In this document: positions 33,022 to 41,192 of the stretch, in pieces | How positions within the stretch are numbered: the stretch's first letter is position 1 | How the letters are laid out: every line of letters starts with the position of its first letter | DNA from: JAJDTQ01 sp965204235 | GTDB lineage: Bacteria > Desulfobacterota > Binatia > UBA9968 > JAJDTQ01 | Assembly (NCBI GenBank): GCA_965204235.1 | Contig: OZ241979.1 | Location: 1,302,001-1,366,000 of the forward strand | DNA: 64,000 nucleotides | Reading direction: 5' to 3' | The notes under the pieces: generated by a model | Database searches by the model: none | Told to the model about the DNA's origin: nothing | What the model saw: the letters and a program-made list of their open reading frames with translations, nothing else | Made by a program: the position numbers and the translations under genes

Positions 33022-35373
33022 ATGCAACACGGCTCTCGACTCAATCGTGAACTCTGGGGATCGGTGGCTCTCGTGGGGGCCTGTTTCGCCGTGCTCAGCC
33101 TGTTTTCCTACGACGGCCAGGACGTCTCCTTCAACGCGCCTTCCGGACGCCGGGACCCCGACAACCTGGGCGGGGTGGTGGGCGCCCACCTGGCGGACCT
33201 GCTGCGTCAGGGGATGGGCTACGCCGCCTACCTCCTGCCCGTGTTCCTGGCGCTGCTCGCCGTTCGCCTCTTCCGGCGCGACCCCGGCAAGCTCAGGGCG
33301 CCCACGGTCGTCGGATGCGCCGCGCTCCTCTGGGGTCTGGCCATCCTCCTCAGTCTCGTCTTCGGAACGGACCTGGACCGGGACGGCGGCGGCGTGCTGG
33401 GCGGGTTTTCCCGGGTGTTCCTGACCGAGCTGTTCGGCTACGCGGGCGCCTGCGTCATCACGCTGTTCCTGTTGCTGATGGCGGCCATGCTGCTGTCCCA
33501 GACCTCCATGCTGCACTGGTGGAGCCACTTCGCGGAGATCCACCGGCAGGTCCGTTCCACCCTGGGGGGTGTCGCCTCGTCCGTCAGGGGGTCCTGGCGG
33601 ACGAGGACGGAGCGGAGACCCGTGGCCAACGTCAGGAAGGACCACCGGAGCTTCACCATTCAGGACGACCGGGACTTCACCGTTCCGCCCATCGTCCTGG
33701 AGGAAGAGGCGGTGGCGAAGGAACTGCCGGAAGAACTGCCGGAGGAAGTGGCAGAGGCGGTGGCGGAAGAGGTGTCGGAAGAACCGCCGGAGGAACCCGT
33801 CGAGGGACCCCCGAAGAAGGGCAAGCCCAGGCCGGAGCCGGACCAGTTCGTGTTCCCGGAGGTCACGGACGGTTACACGCTGCCGTCCCTGGCCTTCCTC
33901 GATTCACCGCCGGAAGAGAAGGTCTCGGTGGACAAGGACGCACTGGAAGCCAACTCCCTGGTCTTGCAGCAAAAGCTCCGGGACTTCGGCATCCAGGGCG
34001 AGGTCCTGGCGGTGAGGCCCGGCCCGGTGATCACCGTGTACGAGTTCCGGCCCGCTCCCGGCGTCATGGTGCGCCGGATCACCGGCGTGGCGGACGACCT
34101 GGCCATGGCCCTCAGCGCCGTGAGCATCCGCATCCTGGCGCCGATACCGGGCGAATCCGTGGTGGGCATCGAGGTCCCCAACGCCCGGCGGGAGACGGTC
34201 TTCCTGAGGGAGATCCTGGAAGACCCGGTTTACGCGGACTCCGATTCGAGCCTGTCCCTGGCCCTGGGCAAGGACATCGCCGGCGCTCCCTTTGCCGCGG
34301 ACCTCGCCCGCATGCCGCACCTCCTGGTGGCCGGCGCCACCGGCACTGGCAAGTCCGTGTCCCTCAACTCGATGATCCTGAGCGTCCTGTACAAGGCCAC
34401 GCCCGACGACGTCCGCTTCATCATGATCGACCCCAAGATGCTCGAGTTGACGCCCTACGAAGGACTGCCCCACCTGTTGACGCCCGTGGTGACCGATCCC
34501 AAGGAAGCCCGGGCGGCGCTGTTCTGGGCCGTGCAGGAGATGGACCGCCGCTACCGGCTCATGCGCGACAAGGGCGCCCGCAACATCGACAACTACAACC
34601 GGATCATCGAACGGGAGCCGCCCCCGGACGAGGCCGCGGACGGGGCCGACGAGGACGATCCCGGGGACGAGGCGGTGTTGGGCGGACGGCTGGACGGAGG
34701 CGAAGAGCCGGAGCACGGACGGTTGCCGCGGGTGGTGGTCCTCATCGACGAGCTGGCCGACCTGATGATGTCGGTGGGGCGGGACATCGAAGAGTACATC
34801 ACGCGGTTGGCCCAGAAGGCCCGGGCCGCGGGGATCCACATGGTGCTGGCGACCCAGCGGCCGTCGGTGGACGTGATCACCGGACTCATCAAGGCGAACT
34901 TCCCTGCGCGGGTCTCCTTCCAGGTGACCTCACGGGTGGATTCCCGCACCATACTGGACGGCATGGGCGCGGAACAGCTCCTGGGCAACGGGGACCTGCT
35001 CTTCCTGCCCCCGGGGACCGCCCGGTTGATCCGGCTCCACGGACCCTTCGTCTCCAACGAGGAGATCCGCAAGGTGACCGAGTTCATCAAGCAGCAGGGG
35101 CGGCCGCAGTACCGCCCGGAGATCCTCGAGGCCGCGGCGGAAGGCTCCGGGGAACCGGGCGGCCCGGACGACGAGCACGACGAGATGTACGACCAGGCGG
35201 TGGCGGTGGTGACCGAGACCAGGCAGGCGTCCATCTCCATGGTGCAGCGGCGCCTGAGGGTGGGCTACAACCGCGCGGCGCGGATGATCGAGAAGATGGA
35301 GCGGGACGGCGTGGTCGGGCCCGCGGACGGAGCCCGGCCGCGAGAGGTGCTCGCTCAGAAGATCGAGGAGTGA
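33022..35373 (+). CDS. ftsK: DNA translocase FtsK/SpoIIIE
   Basis: A 783-residue hexameric motor that clears chromosomal DNA from the division septum. Four N-terminal transmembrane helices (residues 10-165) are followed by an acidic Pro/Glu-rich linker (220-265). The ATPase has GATGTGKS near 437 and LIDELADLMM near 571, and a winged-helix gamma domain for KOPS recognition occupies 720-783 (ISMVQRRLRVGYNRAARMIE). The linker is short compared with E. coli FtsK, as in many non-gamma lineages. Confidence 0.95.
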   Translation: MQHGSRLNRELWGSVALVGACFAVLSLFSYDGQDVSFNAPSGRRDPDNLGGVVGAHLADLLRQGMGYAAYLLPVFLALLAVRLFRRDPGKLRAPTVVGCAALLWGLAILLSLVFGTDLDRDGGGVLGGFSRVFLTELFGYAGACVITLFLLLMAAMLLSQTSMLHWWSHFAEIHRQVRSTLGGVASSVRGSWRTRTERRPVANVRKDHRSFTIQDDRDFTVPPIVLEEEAVAKELPEELPEEVAEAVAEEVSEEPPEEPVEGPPKKGKPRPEPDQFVFPEVTDGYTLPSLAFLDSPPEEKVSVDKDALEANSLVLQQKLRDFGIQGEVLAVRPGPVITVYEFRPAPGVMVRRITGVADDLAMALSAVSIRILAPIPGESVVGIEVPNARRETVFLREILEDPVYADSDSSLSLALGKDIAGAPFAADLARMPHLLVAGATGTGKSVSLNSMILSVLYKATPDDVRFIMIDPKMLELTPYEGLPHLLTPVVTDPKEARAALFWAVQEMDRRYRLMRDKGARNIDNYNRIIEREPPPDEAADGADEDDPGDEAVLGGRLDGGEEPEHGRLPRVVVLIDELADLMMSVGRDIEEYITRLAQKARAAGIHMVLATQRPSVDVITGLIKANFPARVSFQVTSRVDSRTILDGMGAEQLLGNGDLLFLPPGTARLIRLHGPFVSNEEIRKVTEFIKQQGRPQYRPEILEAAAEGSGEPGGPDDEHDEMYDQAVAVVTETRQASISMVQRRLRVGYNRAARMIEKMERDGVVGPADGARPREVLAQKIEE

Positions 35374-35428
35374 CCCGGCCCATGGAAACCACGAGACCGC
35401 GTCTCCGCCCGGCGAGGGGCGGCGTCCG

Positions 35429-36085
35429 GTGAGGCGCGCCGGCGCCGTCGGGTGGCTCGCGGCCGCGCTGGCCGCGGCGCTGCCGGTCCAGGACGCCCGC
35501 GCACTGGACGCCCAGGTCCTGATGCGGGGCGTGCAGCAGCGCTACGACGCCACCGGGGACTACAGCGCCCGCTTCCGCCAGACCACCGAGTACCGCACGC
35601 TGAACCGGCGCATCGACGGCAAAGGCCGCGTCTATTTCAGCAAGCCGGCGCGGATGCTGTGGCGTTACGAAGAGCCTGCCGGGCAGTTCGTGCTCTCCGA
35701 CGGTCGCCACCTCTACTTCTACCAACCGGTCGAACGACAGGTCATCAAGACCGCTTTCGGGTCGGCGTTTCGCTCGGACCTTCCGCTCTCCTTCCTGTTG
35801 GGCATCGGCGACCTGGGCCGGGACTTCCGCGCCGAGTTGACGGAAGGTTCCGGGGACGCCCACGGGCTCAAGCTCTCCCCCCGGAAACCCGATACCGGGG
35901 TTCGCGAGGTCCGTCTGTCCGTGGACCCCGGCAGCCATGACATCCGGCAGGTGCGGATCGAGGACGCGGCCGGGAACCGCTGGACCTTCCGTTTCGACGA
36001 CATCCGGCACGGGGAGGGGTTGGACCCGTCGCTGTTCGAGTTGAAGGCGCCGGAAGGGGTCGATATCGTCGAGTTCGGCTCCTGA
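35429..36085 (+). CDS. lolA: outer-membrane lipoprotein carrier LolA
   Basis: Periplasmic shuttle that carries lipoproteins from LolCDE to the outer membrane. 218 residues; signal peptide ending ARALDA, then the half-barrel with GVQQRYDATGDYSARFRQTTEYR, the RPARMLWRYEEPAGQ-like strand (here KPARMLWRYEEP) and SDGRHLYFYQP. The start is GTG at 35429 with GAGGGGC 8 bp upstream. A 16-codon frame (35382-35432) ends in an overlap with this GTG and could couple translation with ftsK. Confidence 0.92.
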   Translation: MRRAGAVGWLAAALAAALPVQDARALDAQVLMRGVQQRYDATGDYSARFRQTTEYRTLNRRIDGKGRVYFSKPARMLWRYEEPAGQFVLSDGRHLYFYQPVERQVIKTAFGSAFRSDLPLSFLLGIGDLGRDFRAELTEGSGDAHGLKLSPRKPDTGVREVRLSVDPGSHDIRQVRIEDAAGNRWTFRFDDIRHGEGLDPSLFELKAPEGVDIVEFGS

Positions 36086-36170
36086 TATCCGCGCCGCCCC
36101 TGCCTGGCCAAGCCGGTTGACTCCGACCCCGAATAGTGGTGAATTGAAGTCTCTTCCAGGAGAGGCGAAC

Positions 36171-36596
36171 ATGAGGAAAGACGTTCTGAGGAAGTTCCGG
36201 GAGACCCTCCTCGACATGAAGGGACAGTTGCTGGCGGACCTGCCGGACCGGCTCAAGCACGAGGCGGACAGGTCCAAGGACGAGGGGCGCGACACTTACG
36301 ACCTGGCCAGCGACGAGCGGGACCGGGAGATCAACATCATACTCAACGACCGTGAGAGAACGAAGTTGATGGCCATCGAGGACGCGCTGCTTCGGCTCGG
36401 CGAGGGTTCCTACGGTATCTGTGACGAATGCGGCGAGGAGATCGGTGTGGGCCGCCTGAAGGTGATGCCGTTCACGCGGTTGTGCGTGCGCTGCCAGGAG
36501 GACCTGGAGAAAGAGTCCCGCATGACGAAGAACTTCGACGAGGACCGGACCATTCGCCGGATCGCGACCACGGATACGGAGGAGGAGAGCTATTAG
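36171..36596 (+). CDS. DksA/TraR-family zinc-finger transcription factor
   Basis: A 141-residue regulator that enters the RNA polymerase secondary channel. An N-terminal coiled coil (residues 1-75, rich in Glu/Lys/Arg) is followed by the C4 zinc finger CDECG (near 83) and CVRCQ (near 104). DksA's tip Asp-x-x-Asp-x-Ala is represented by DLASDERDRE-like residues. ATG at 36171 follows AGGAGAGGCGAAC. TTGACT (36117-36122) with a weak -10 (36140-36145) may be its promoter. Confidence 0.9.
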   Translation: MRKDVLRKFRETLLDMKGQLLADLPDRLKHEADRSKDEGRDTYDLASDERDREINIILNDRERTKLMAIEDALLRLGEGSYGICDECGEEIGVGRLKVMPFTRLCVRCQEDLEKESRMTKNFDEDRTIRRIATTDTEEESY

Positions 36597-36670
36597 CGTC
36601 CTCGGTCCCGCGGGTCTTCCCGCGCGTCCGCAAGGGGACGCCGCCGCCATCGGGAACCGGAGGAGACGCC

Positions 36671-37069
36671 ATGAAGTATTTCTTTTCCAGGGAGGAAGCC
36701 GAGGTGGTGCGCATCGAGGGCGAAGCCCCGCGCACCCTCTACCCGTGTGTCGGGCCCGACACCACGGGGACCCGCCGCTTCTCCATGGGCCTTCAGCAAG
36801 TCGATCCCCGCAGCGAGATCCCGTTGCATTCGCACGACGAAGCCGAGGAGATCCTCTTCGTCATCAGCGGCCGCGGGACCGCCACCGTGGGCGGCCAGAC
36901 CGCGGAGATCGTCCCGGGGTCCGTGGTGTTCATCCCGCCCCGAACCAACCACGGGTTCGTCAACGCCGAAGACGAGCCGCTGTGGTTGACATGGACCTTC
37001 TCGCCCCAGGGCTTCGAAGGCTATATCCGCGGCGTGGCCCAGGGCTCCGTGCAACTCGAGACCGTATAA
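36671..37069 (+). CDS. cupin-domain protein
   Basis: A 132-residue single-domain beta barrel. Motif 1 is PLHSHDEAEEILFVISGRG, giving two His and a Glu for metal binding. Motif 2 is PGSVVFIPPRTNHGFVN, giving the third His. No catalytic function can be assigned; small cupins may be isomerases, dioxygenases or sensors. ATG at 36671 follows GGAGACGCC. The TAA stop is part of the ATAA target duplication of MITE copy 6. Confidence 0.85.
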   Translation: MKYFFSREEAEVVRIEGEAPRTLYPCVGPDTTGTRRFSMGLQQVDPRSEIPLHSHDEAEEILFVISGRGTATVGGQTAEIVPGSVVFIPPRTNHGFVNAEDEPLWLTWTFSPQGFEGYIRGVAQGSVQLETV

Positions 37070-37245
37070 GGAAACCCTGGACGATTGCCCCCGTTCGTCC
37101 TGAGCGTAGCGAAGCGAAGATTTCCGTTCATCCTGAGCGTAGCGAAGCGGAGAGTTCCGTTCATCCTGAGCGTAGCGAAGCGGAGTCGAAGGACGCGCTT
37201 TTCCATGGGGAGAGGCGCCTCGAGCCAGAATGGATCAGAGGTTCC
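37070..37245 (+). mobile_element. MITE-like element copy 6 (core triplicated)
   Basis: The longest copy (176 bp). Perfect ATAA direct repeats flank it (37066-37069 and 37246-37249). The ends are GGAAACCCTGGACGATT and AATGGATCAGAGGTTCC. The core TTCATCCTGAGCGTAGCGAA (first copy TTCGTCC) occurs three times in tandem. It separates the cupin stop from the proC start, leaving only ATAAC between element and ATG. Confidence 0.85.
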
Positions 37246-37250
37246 ATAAC

Positions 37251-38069
37251 ATGCTCGACGACAGGATCGGCTTCATCGGTGCCGGCAAGATGGGCAGCGC
37301 CATCATCAAGGGCCTCCTGCAGGCGGGCTTGGTGGACCGGAGCCGTCTGGCGGCGAGCGACCCCGTCGAGGCTCTGGGAAGGGCGCTGGTGGAGGAGACG
37401 GGGGTCCGCTTCATGCAGGACAACGTCGGTCTCGTGGAGGCGTCGGACATCGTCGTGCTGGCGGTGAAGCCCCAGGTCATGGACGGCGTGCTGCAAGAGA
37501 TCGCCGCGGCGGGTCCGGGCGGCGCCCTGTTCGTGTCCATCGCCGCGGGGGTGCCGCTCAGCCGGATCGAGGGGCTTCTGCCGGAAGGCGCGCGGGTGGT
37601 CCGGGTCATGCCCAATACGCCCTGCCTGGTGGGCCACGCGGCCTCCGCGTACTCCGGAGGGCGCTGGGCAAAGGACGAGGACCTGGACCGGGTGGGCCGG
37701 ATCCTGTCGAGCGTCGGGGTCGCGGTCCCGGTCGAAGAGCACCACCTCGACGCGGTGACGGCGTTGAGCGGCAGCGGCCCGGCCTACGTCTTCCTGTTCA
37801 TCGAGTCCCTGGTCGCGGGCGGCGTCCGTATGGGGCTCAGCCGGGACGTGGCCCTGACGCTGGCGCTTCAGACGGTCCATGGATCCGCGGTCATGGCCCG
37901 CGGCGCCAAGGAGCACCTGGCGGAGTTGCGCGATGCCGTCACCTCTCCCGCCGGCACCACCGCGGCAGGCGTTTACGCCCTGGAGCAGGGCGCGTTCCGC
38001 GCCACGATCATGGAAGCCGTGGAGCGGGCAACCGAACGTTCGGAGGCCCTGGGGCGCGGGGAGCGCTAG
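37251..38069 (+). CDS. proC: pyrroline-5-carboxylate reductase
   Basis: Reduces pyrroline-5-carboxylate to proline with NAD(P)H. 272 residues with the Rossmann start IGFIGAGKMGSAIIKGL, VKPQVMDGVL, the PNTPCLVGHAAS signature and ALSGSGPAYVFLFIESL. ATG at 37251 fits the family. An in-frame ATG 21 bp upstream lies inside the MITE and would add MDQRFHN, an artefact. The element's right end (AGAGG, about 10 bp before the ATG) probably now serves as the ribosome site. Confidence 0.95.
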   Translation: MLDDRIGFIGAGKMGSAIIKGLLQAGLVDRSRLAASDPVEALGRALVEETGVRFMQDNVGLVEASDIVVLAVKPQVMDGVLQEIAAAGPGGALFVSIAAGVPLSRIEGLLPEGARVVRVMPNTPCLVGHAASAYSGGRWAKDEDLDRVGRILSSVGVAVPVEEHHLDAVTALSGSGPAYVFLFIESLVAGGVRMGLSRDVALTLALQTVHGSAVMARGAKEHLAELRDAVTSPAGTTAAGVYALEQGAFRATIMEAVERATERSEALGRGER

Positions 38070-38121
38070 TGGCCTGCGCCGGGCCACTGGCTGCGTGTCG
38101 TGCGGACCGAAAGCGAACGGC

Positions 38122-39012
38122 ATGACTCGCCGCCCTCGGTTCCCCGGGCGCCTTGCGCTGCTGCTGGCAGGCATCCTGTGCGGCCCCGCGCATGCCGCGC
38201 CGCCCGTTCCCGACGCCGCCAGGCAGGACCTCGCGAAGCAGGCGCTGACCAGGGTCATGGAGGCTCGCGGCAGCGCCCGGGCCAAGCGCTATCTCGAAGC
38301 GCTGCTCCAACTGACCGAGGCCGTCTCGCTGGCCCGCCGGTCGGAGGACGAGTTGCCGCTGGCGTTGGCGCTCCACAACATGGCGGAGGTCCGGCGCCTC
38401 AGGGGCGACACCCTGGAGGCATTGAAGGCGTACCACCGCGTCCTGGAAGTCTATACCCGCATGGGCCACGCCGCGGGCGCCGCCATGGCGCAACGACGGA
38501 TCCGCACGCTATCGAGGCTCGTCAGGCTGCGCGGGGAGCCAACGAGACCCGTGGCACCGGCTCAGCCGAAAGACCGCCTCTCGCCCATGGAGCAGGCGGT
38601 GGAGCGTATCCGGCAACAGGCTCGGACCGGTGGCCGGGAGCCCGTTCCCGCGGCGTCCGTCGAGGTCGCCTTCCTCGACCCGCAGCCCGCGGGGGACAAT
38701 CCCCGTCAGTGGGCTTACGTGGAATCCATCCGGAGGAAGGTCCACGGCAATTCGAGGTACCCCGATTTCGCCAGGCGAAGCCGCCAGCAGGGGACCGCCG
38801 CCCTCGTCTTCACGGTCCGGGAAGACGGTGGAGTGGAAAGCCTGGCGCTGTTGCAGTCCTCCAGCTTCACCGTCCTCGACGTGGAGGCCCTTCGCAACGT
38901 GAGGGAGTCCGCTCCCTTCGGTCCCGTGCCCAGCCAGGCCGTCCCGGGTCCCTTGACCGTTCGCCTGACCTTCCGCTACGGGCTGTCGGCCGCGCCCGGC
39001 CCCTCGCCTTAG
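38122..39012 (+). CDS. TonB-like protein with TPR-like N-terminal region
   Basis: A 296-residue exported protein. A signal sequence (residues 1-25, ending AHA) precedes helical TPR-like repeats (about 30-130, HNMAEVRRLRGDTLEALKAYHRVLEVY), a Pro-rich linker, and a C-terminal TonB domain (about 205-295: YVESIRRKVHGNSRYPDFARR, GTAALVFTVREDGGVESL). Classical TonB has a membrane anchor and no TPR, so this may contact an outer-membrane complex differently. No ExbB or ExbD is present. Confidence 0.78.
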   Translation: MTRRPRFPGRLALLLAGILCGPAHAAPPVPDAARQDLAKQALTRVMEARGSARAKRYLEALLQLTEAVSLARRSEDELPLALALHNMAEVRRLRGDTLEALKAYHRVLEVYTRMGHAAGAAMAQRRIRTLSRLVRLRGEPTRPVAPAQPKDRLSPMEQAVERIRQQARTGGREPVPAASVEVAFLDPQPAGDNPRQWAYVESIRRKVHGNSRYPDFARRSRQQGTAALVFTVREDGGVESLALLQSSSFTVLDVEALRNVRESAPFGPVPSQAVPGPLTVRLTFRYGLSAAPGPSP

Positions 39013-39035
39013 CCTCCTCCCGCAGCAGGACGCAG

Positions 39036-39053
39036 GGAGCCTTCACCGGCTCC
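39036..39053. terminator. hairpin between convergent genes
   Basis: GGAGCC (39036-39041) and GGCTCC (39048-39053) form a perfect 6-bp stem across the stop codon of the TPR gene, between it and the TonB-like gene. No T-run. Confidence 0.35.
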
Positions 39054-39861
39054 GGGGGGTGGGCGCCGCGGGTTCGATGGCGGTGAGCCGGGCCAGGGCG
39101 AACCCGTGGCCCGGGTCGAGTCGAAGGGCGCGAAGGTAGTGGCCGTCCGCCTGTCCGTGAAAGCCCAGAGCGGTTGCGTTTCGCGCCCGCAAGACCTGGA
39201 CCTCCGCAAGCCATCGGGCGTCGGCGGCGAGCCTCAGTTCCGCCACGTCGAGAAAACTGAGCGACTCCCGGTGCTTCCCCAGGGAATAGTGGGCCTGTGC
39301 GACGAAGTAGTGGCTGTAGGGGTTCGCCGAGTCCATGCCGATGGCCTGCTCGAACGTCGCCAGCGCCTGCTTGTACTGCCCGCTTTCCAGCAGGAGCCGG
39401 CCCTGCTGCACGAGCTTCATGGACGCCGTTCGCTGAGGCTGGGCGGCGTCGGCCGCCTCGGGCAACCGCGGCAACTCGTATGAGAACTCGGAGCCGCCGG
39501 AGTCCTCCGGGTTGGCCTCGACCGCGGGCGTCGGGTCCGGGGGCGGGGACGCGAGCGGCCCGGTTATGGCCGCGGGCTCGCGGTCCGTCCCGGGCCCGGT
39601 TTCGCGGACCGGCAGGGTCGGTTCCCGCGCGGCCTCCGAAAGGTCCTCTTCCCGGATCGTCCCCTGACGCAGGATCGGGGACGCAACCGCGTCATCGGGA
39701 GTCGGCGCGCCCTGCGGGAAGCCCGTTCCACACGCAAGACACACGGCCAGGAACGCCGTCCCCGCGGTCAGCCGCTTCGGGGCCTCCACCCGTCTCCCGG
39801 CGGCGCCGCGGGCATCCGCGGGCGGCGGCGCCGCGTCCGCAACGATTCGCCGCAAGGGCAT
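39043..39861 (-). CDS. TPR-repeat protein with N-terminal hydrophobic segment
   Basis: A 272-residue protein. A hydrophobic segment near residues 32-47 (AGTAFLAVCLACGTG) could be an export signal or a lipoprotein anchor. A long Pro/Glu/Ala-rich disordered stretch follows, then three or four tetratricopeptide repeats (about 145-260: LLLESGQYKQALATFEQAIG, AQAHYSLGKHRESLSFLD). Its ATG overlaps the stop of a 48-codon gene by one base (TGATG), implying coupling. Function unknown. Confidence 0.7.
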   Translation of the reverse strand: MPLRRIVADAAPPPADARGAAGRRVEAPKRLTAGTAFLAVCLACGTGFPQGAPTPDDAVASPILRQGTIREEDLSEAAREPTLPVRETGPGTDREPAAITGPLASPPPDPTPAVEANPEDSGGSEFSYELPRLPEAADAAQPQRTASMKLVQQGRLLLESGQYKQALATFEQAIGMDSANPYSHYFVAQAHYSLGKHRESLSFLDVAELRLAADARWLAEVQVLRARNATALGFHGQADGHYLRALRLDPGHGFALARLTAIEPAAPTPRSR

Positions 39862-40007
39862 CACAACAATATCACCGCCAGCACCGTGCCGAGGGCGAAC
39901 GGCACCAGCGCCGCCGGAGGCAGGTTCCCGCTCACCGTGTCGAGGACCACCAGCAGCGACAACCCGACGAAGACGAGACCCGGATAGGTCACCAGAAATT
40001 CGATCAT
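39861..40007 (-). CDS. 48-residue hydrophobic protein coupled to the TPR gene
   Basis: A short frame, MIEFLVTYPGLVFVGLSLLV to the C-terminal AVILL, encoding one or two membrane helices. Support comes from the TGATG stop-start overlap with the TPR gene, continuous hydrophobicity and codon use fitting the GC-rich genome; the in-phase reading across the same bases gives no plausible protein. No clear ribosome site precedes the ATG. Unrecognised. Confidence 0.5.
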   Translation of the reverse strand: MIEFLVTYPGLVFVGLSLLVVLDTVSGNLPPAALVPFALGTVLAVILL

Positions 40008-40164
40008 GGGCCAAGGTCCCACCGCTCCGCAGCCACGGAAGCGGCCCGTACCGCGTTGCGTCGCTTCCCATTGTGAGCGTCGGTTTCCGGGGTGTCAAGG
40101 AGAAGGGTTGGAGCCTGTTGACTCCGGGTCCGGAATAATCCGATAATGGAATCAACAATTCCAT

Positions 40165-40284
40165 TTTTTTGAGAATACTGGACAGGTCGTTCGCAGTCTG
40201 CCTCAGACTCGCAAGCTTGGTGTCGTCCCCACCCACATCGATCAGGTTCTTGGCTAGAAATCGCAGCAGTATGTCGTCGTTCAC
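40165..40284 (-). pseudogene. short coupled reading frame with uncertain 3' end
   Basis: GTG at 40284 overlaps the stop of the preceding 134-residue gene (GTGA) after GGAGGAGGAG, an excellent ribosome site. About 40 plausible helical residues follow (VNDDILLRFLAKNLIDVGGD onward). At 40164-40170 there is a run of seven A on the coding strand, after which this phase loses protein-like character. A one-base shift there would continue to a stop at 40004. Probably a small frameshifted gene. The same bases form a weak hairpin plus T-run on the other strand (40147-40170). Confidence 0.35.
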
Positions 40285-40685
40285 GAAAGCTCCTCCTCCG
40301 GTTTTCCTCGCCACAAGGCAAACTCTGTTTCCAGTATCCTTGCCGGTGAGGGTGCCGGCCGCGTAGCAGGTAAGGGCGGTGTTTCGCTCAATCCTGCCAA
40401 CAGGTTCTTTGACCATGCCTGCTGCGGATCGTTCACGTACTCCCAGAGGATGCCCGGCAGCCAACCCTGTACGGAGTGAGGATTCAGTTCCGTCACCATG
40501 AACCAGACGCCGGGGAGCCGATCCCGAAGCACGGCAGCGAGGTCGTTGACGTTGAGCCTGGATATGAGGATTGCCGCGTAAGGAAACGGCGTCACCCATG
40601 TTTCCACCGCCGGGGTATCGTTGAGCAGTTGATGCGCCTTTGTCGGCGTGCATGTCTGACCATAGGCCAAGAGATATGCCTTCAT
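40281..40685 (-). CDS. hypothetical protein downstream of a VapB antitoxin
   Basis: A 134-residue protein I cannot name with certainty. The N-terminus (MKAYLLAYGQTCTPTKAHQLL), then WVTPFPYAAILIS and WFMVTELN, suggest a small alpha/beta sandwich of ferredoxin-like type, as in SinR-annotated or Cas2-like proteins. That is only an impression. It follows the VapB gene by 22 bp, where a VapC toxin would be expected, and overlaps a short frame downstream. Confidence 0.6.
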   Translation of the reverse strand: MKAYLLAYGQTCTPTKAHQLLNDTPAVETWVTPFPYAAILISRLNVNDLAAVLRDRLPGVWFMVTELNPHSVQGWLPGILWEYVNDPQQAWSKNLLAGLSETPPLPATRPAPSPARILETEFALWRGKPEEELS

Positions 40686-40707
40686 GACTCTCGCATTCCG
40701 ACGACGA

Positions 40708-40902
40708 TCATCGGTCCCGCCGCATGTCTTCGAGCGACCCTTCCCAGCGCAGCTTGCCGCGCAACCCGCGGAGCCGCCTTTGTGCTTTCGTCTGTACGAG
40801 CAGGCGCAGACCTTCTTCCACCGCGGCCTTCCTGGTCTTGAAGCCGTCGACCTTCAGGGCCTGCGCCATCAGGTCATCGTCGATCTCTATATTGGTCCGC
40901 AT
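40708..40902 (-). CDS. VapB-family antitoxin (orphan)
   Basis: A 64-residue protein beginning MRTNIEIDDDLMAQALKVDG and continuing FKTRKAAVEEGLRLLV, the ribbon-helix-helix DNA-binding fold of VapB antitoxins, with the usual C-terminal RGKLRWEGSLEDMRRDR. Normally a PIN-domain VapC toxin follows, and none is present. MITE copy 7 ends 33 bp before the ATG. The frame is open upstream into the element and encodes spurious residues there. Confidence 0.85.
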   Translation of the reverse strand: MRTNIEIDDDLMAQALKVDGFKTRKAAVEEGLRLLVQTKAQRRLRGLRGKLRWEGSLEDMRRDR

Positions 40903-40935
40903 GAGTCTTCTCCATGGCCTGGAAGACAACACAAG

Positions 40936-41051
40936 GGAATGTTTGTTCCGTTCTGGCTTGAGTTCCGTCTTCGTCTTCCTATGGGAAAGCGCGTCCTTCG
41001 ACTTCGCTTCGCTACGCTCAGGACGAACGGGCATCGTTGTTCAGGGTTTCC
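40936..41051 (-). mobile_element. MITE-like element copy 7 (reverse orientation)
   Basis: A 116-bp copy read on the reverse strand, with perfect CAAG direct repeats (40932-40935 and 41052-41055). The left end of the element (reverse strand) is GGAAACCCTGAACAACG. The core is single and the right terminus is slightly altered (GTTCCGTTCTGG). It is upstream of, and co-oriented with, the VapB gene. Confidence 0.8.
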
Positions 41052-41192
41052 CAAGGGGTTCGTCTTCGGGACCGGATCAGCCAGTGTGGGCATGGCCATG
41101 ACTTCGGTTTCCGTCTCCATGGTGGCGACAGCCCCAGTGCTGGCGGCGGGTATCAAGCTGCTGCTGTCTCCCTTCCGTGGCGGCGCCGGCCG

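Noticed and set aside
37070..37245. Possible CRISPR array because of tandem copies
   Set aside because: The units are contiguous with no unique spacers, and the block has the ends and target duplication of the MITE family.
37230..37250. Upstream ATG giving proC an MDQRFHN start
   Set aside because: These codons come from the right end of MITE copy 6. The family N-terminus fits the ATG at 37251.
40147..40170. Rho-independent terminator on the forward strand (TGGAAT stem with seven T)
   Set aside because: The stem is short and AT-rich and no forward-strand gene ends nearby. The T-run is better explained as the A-run in the reverse-strand small gene.
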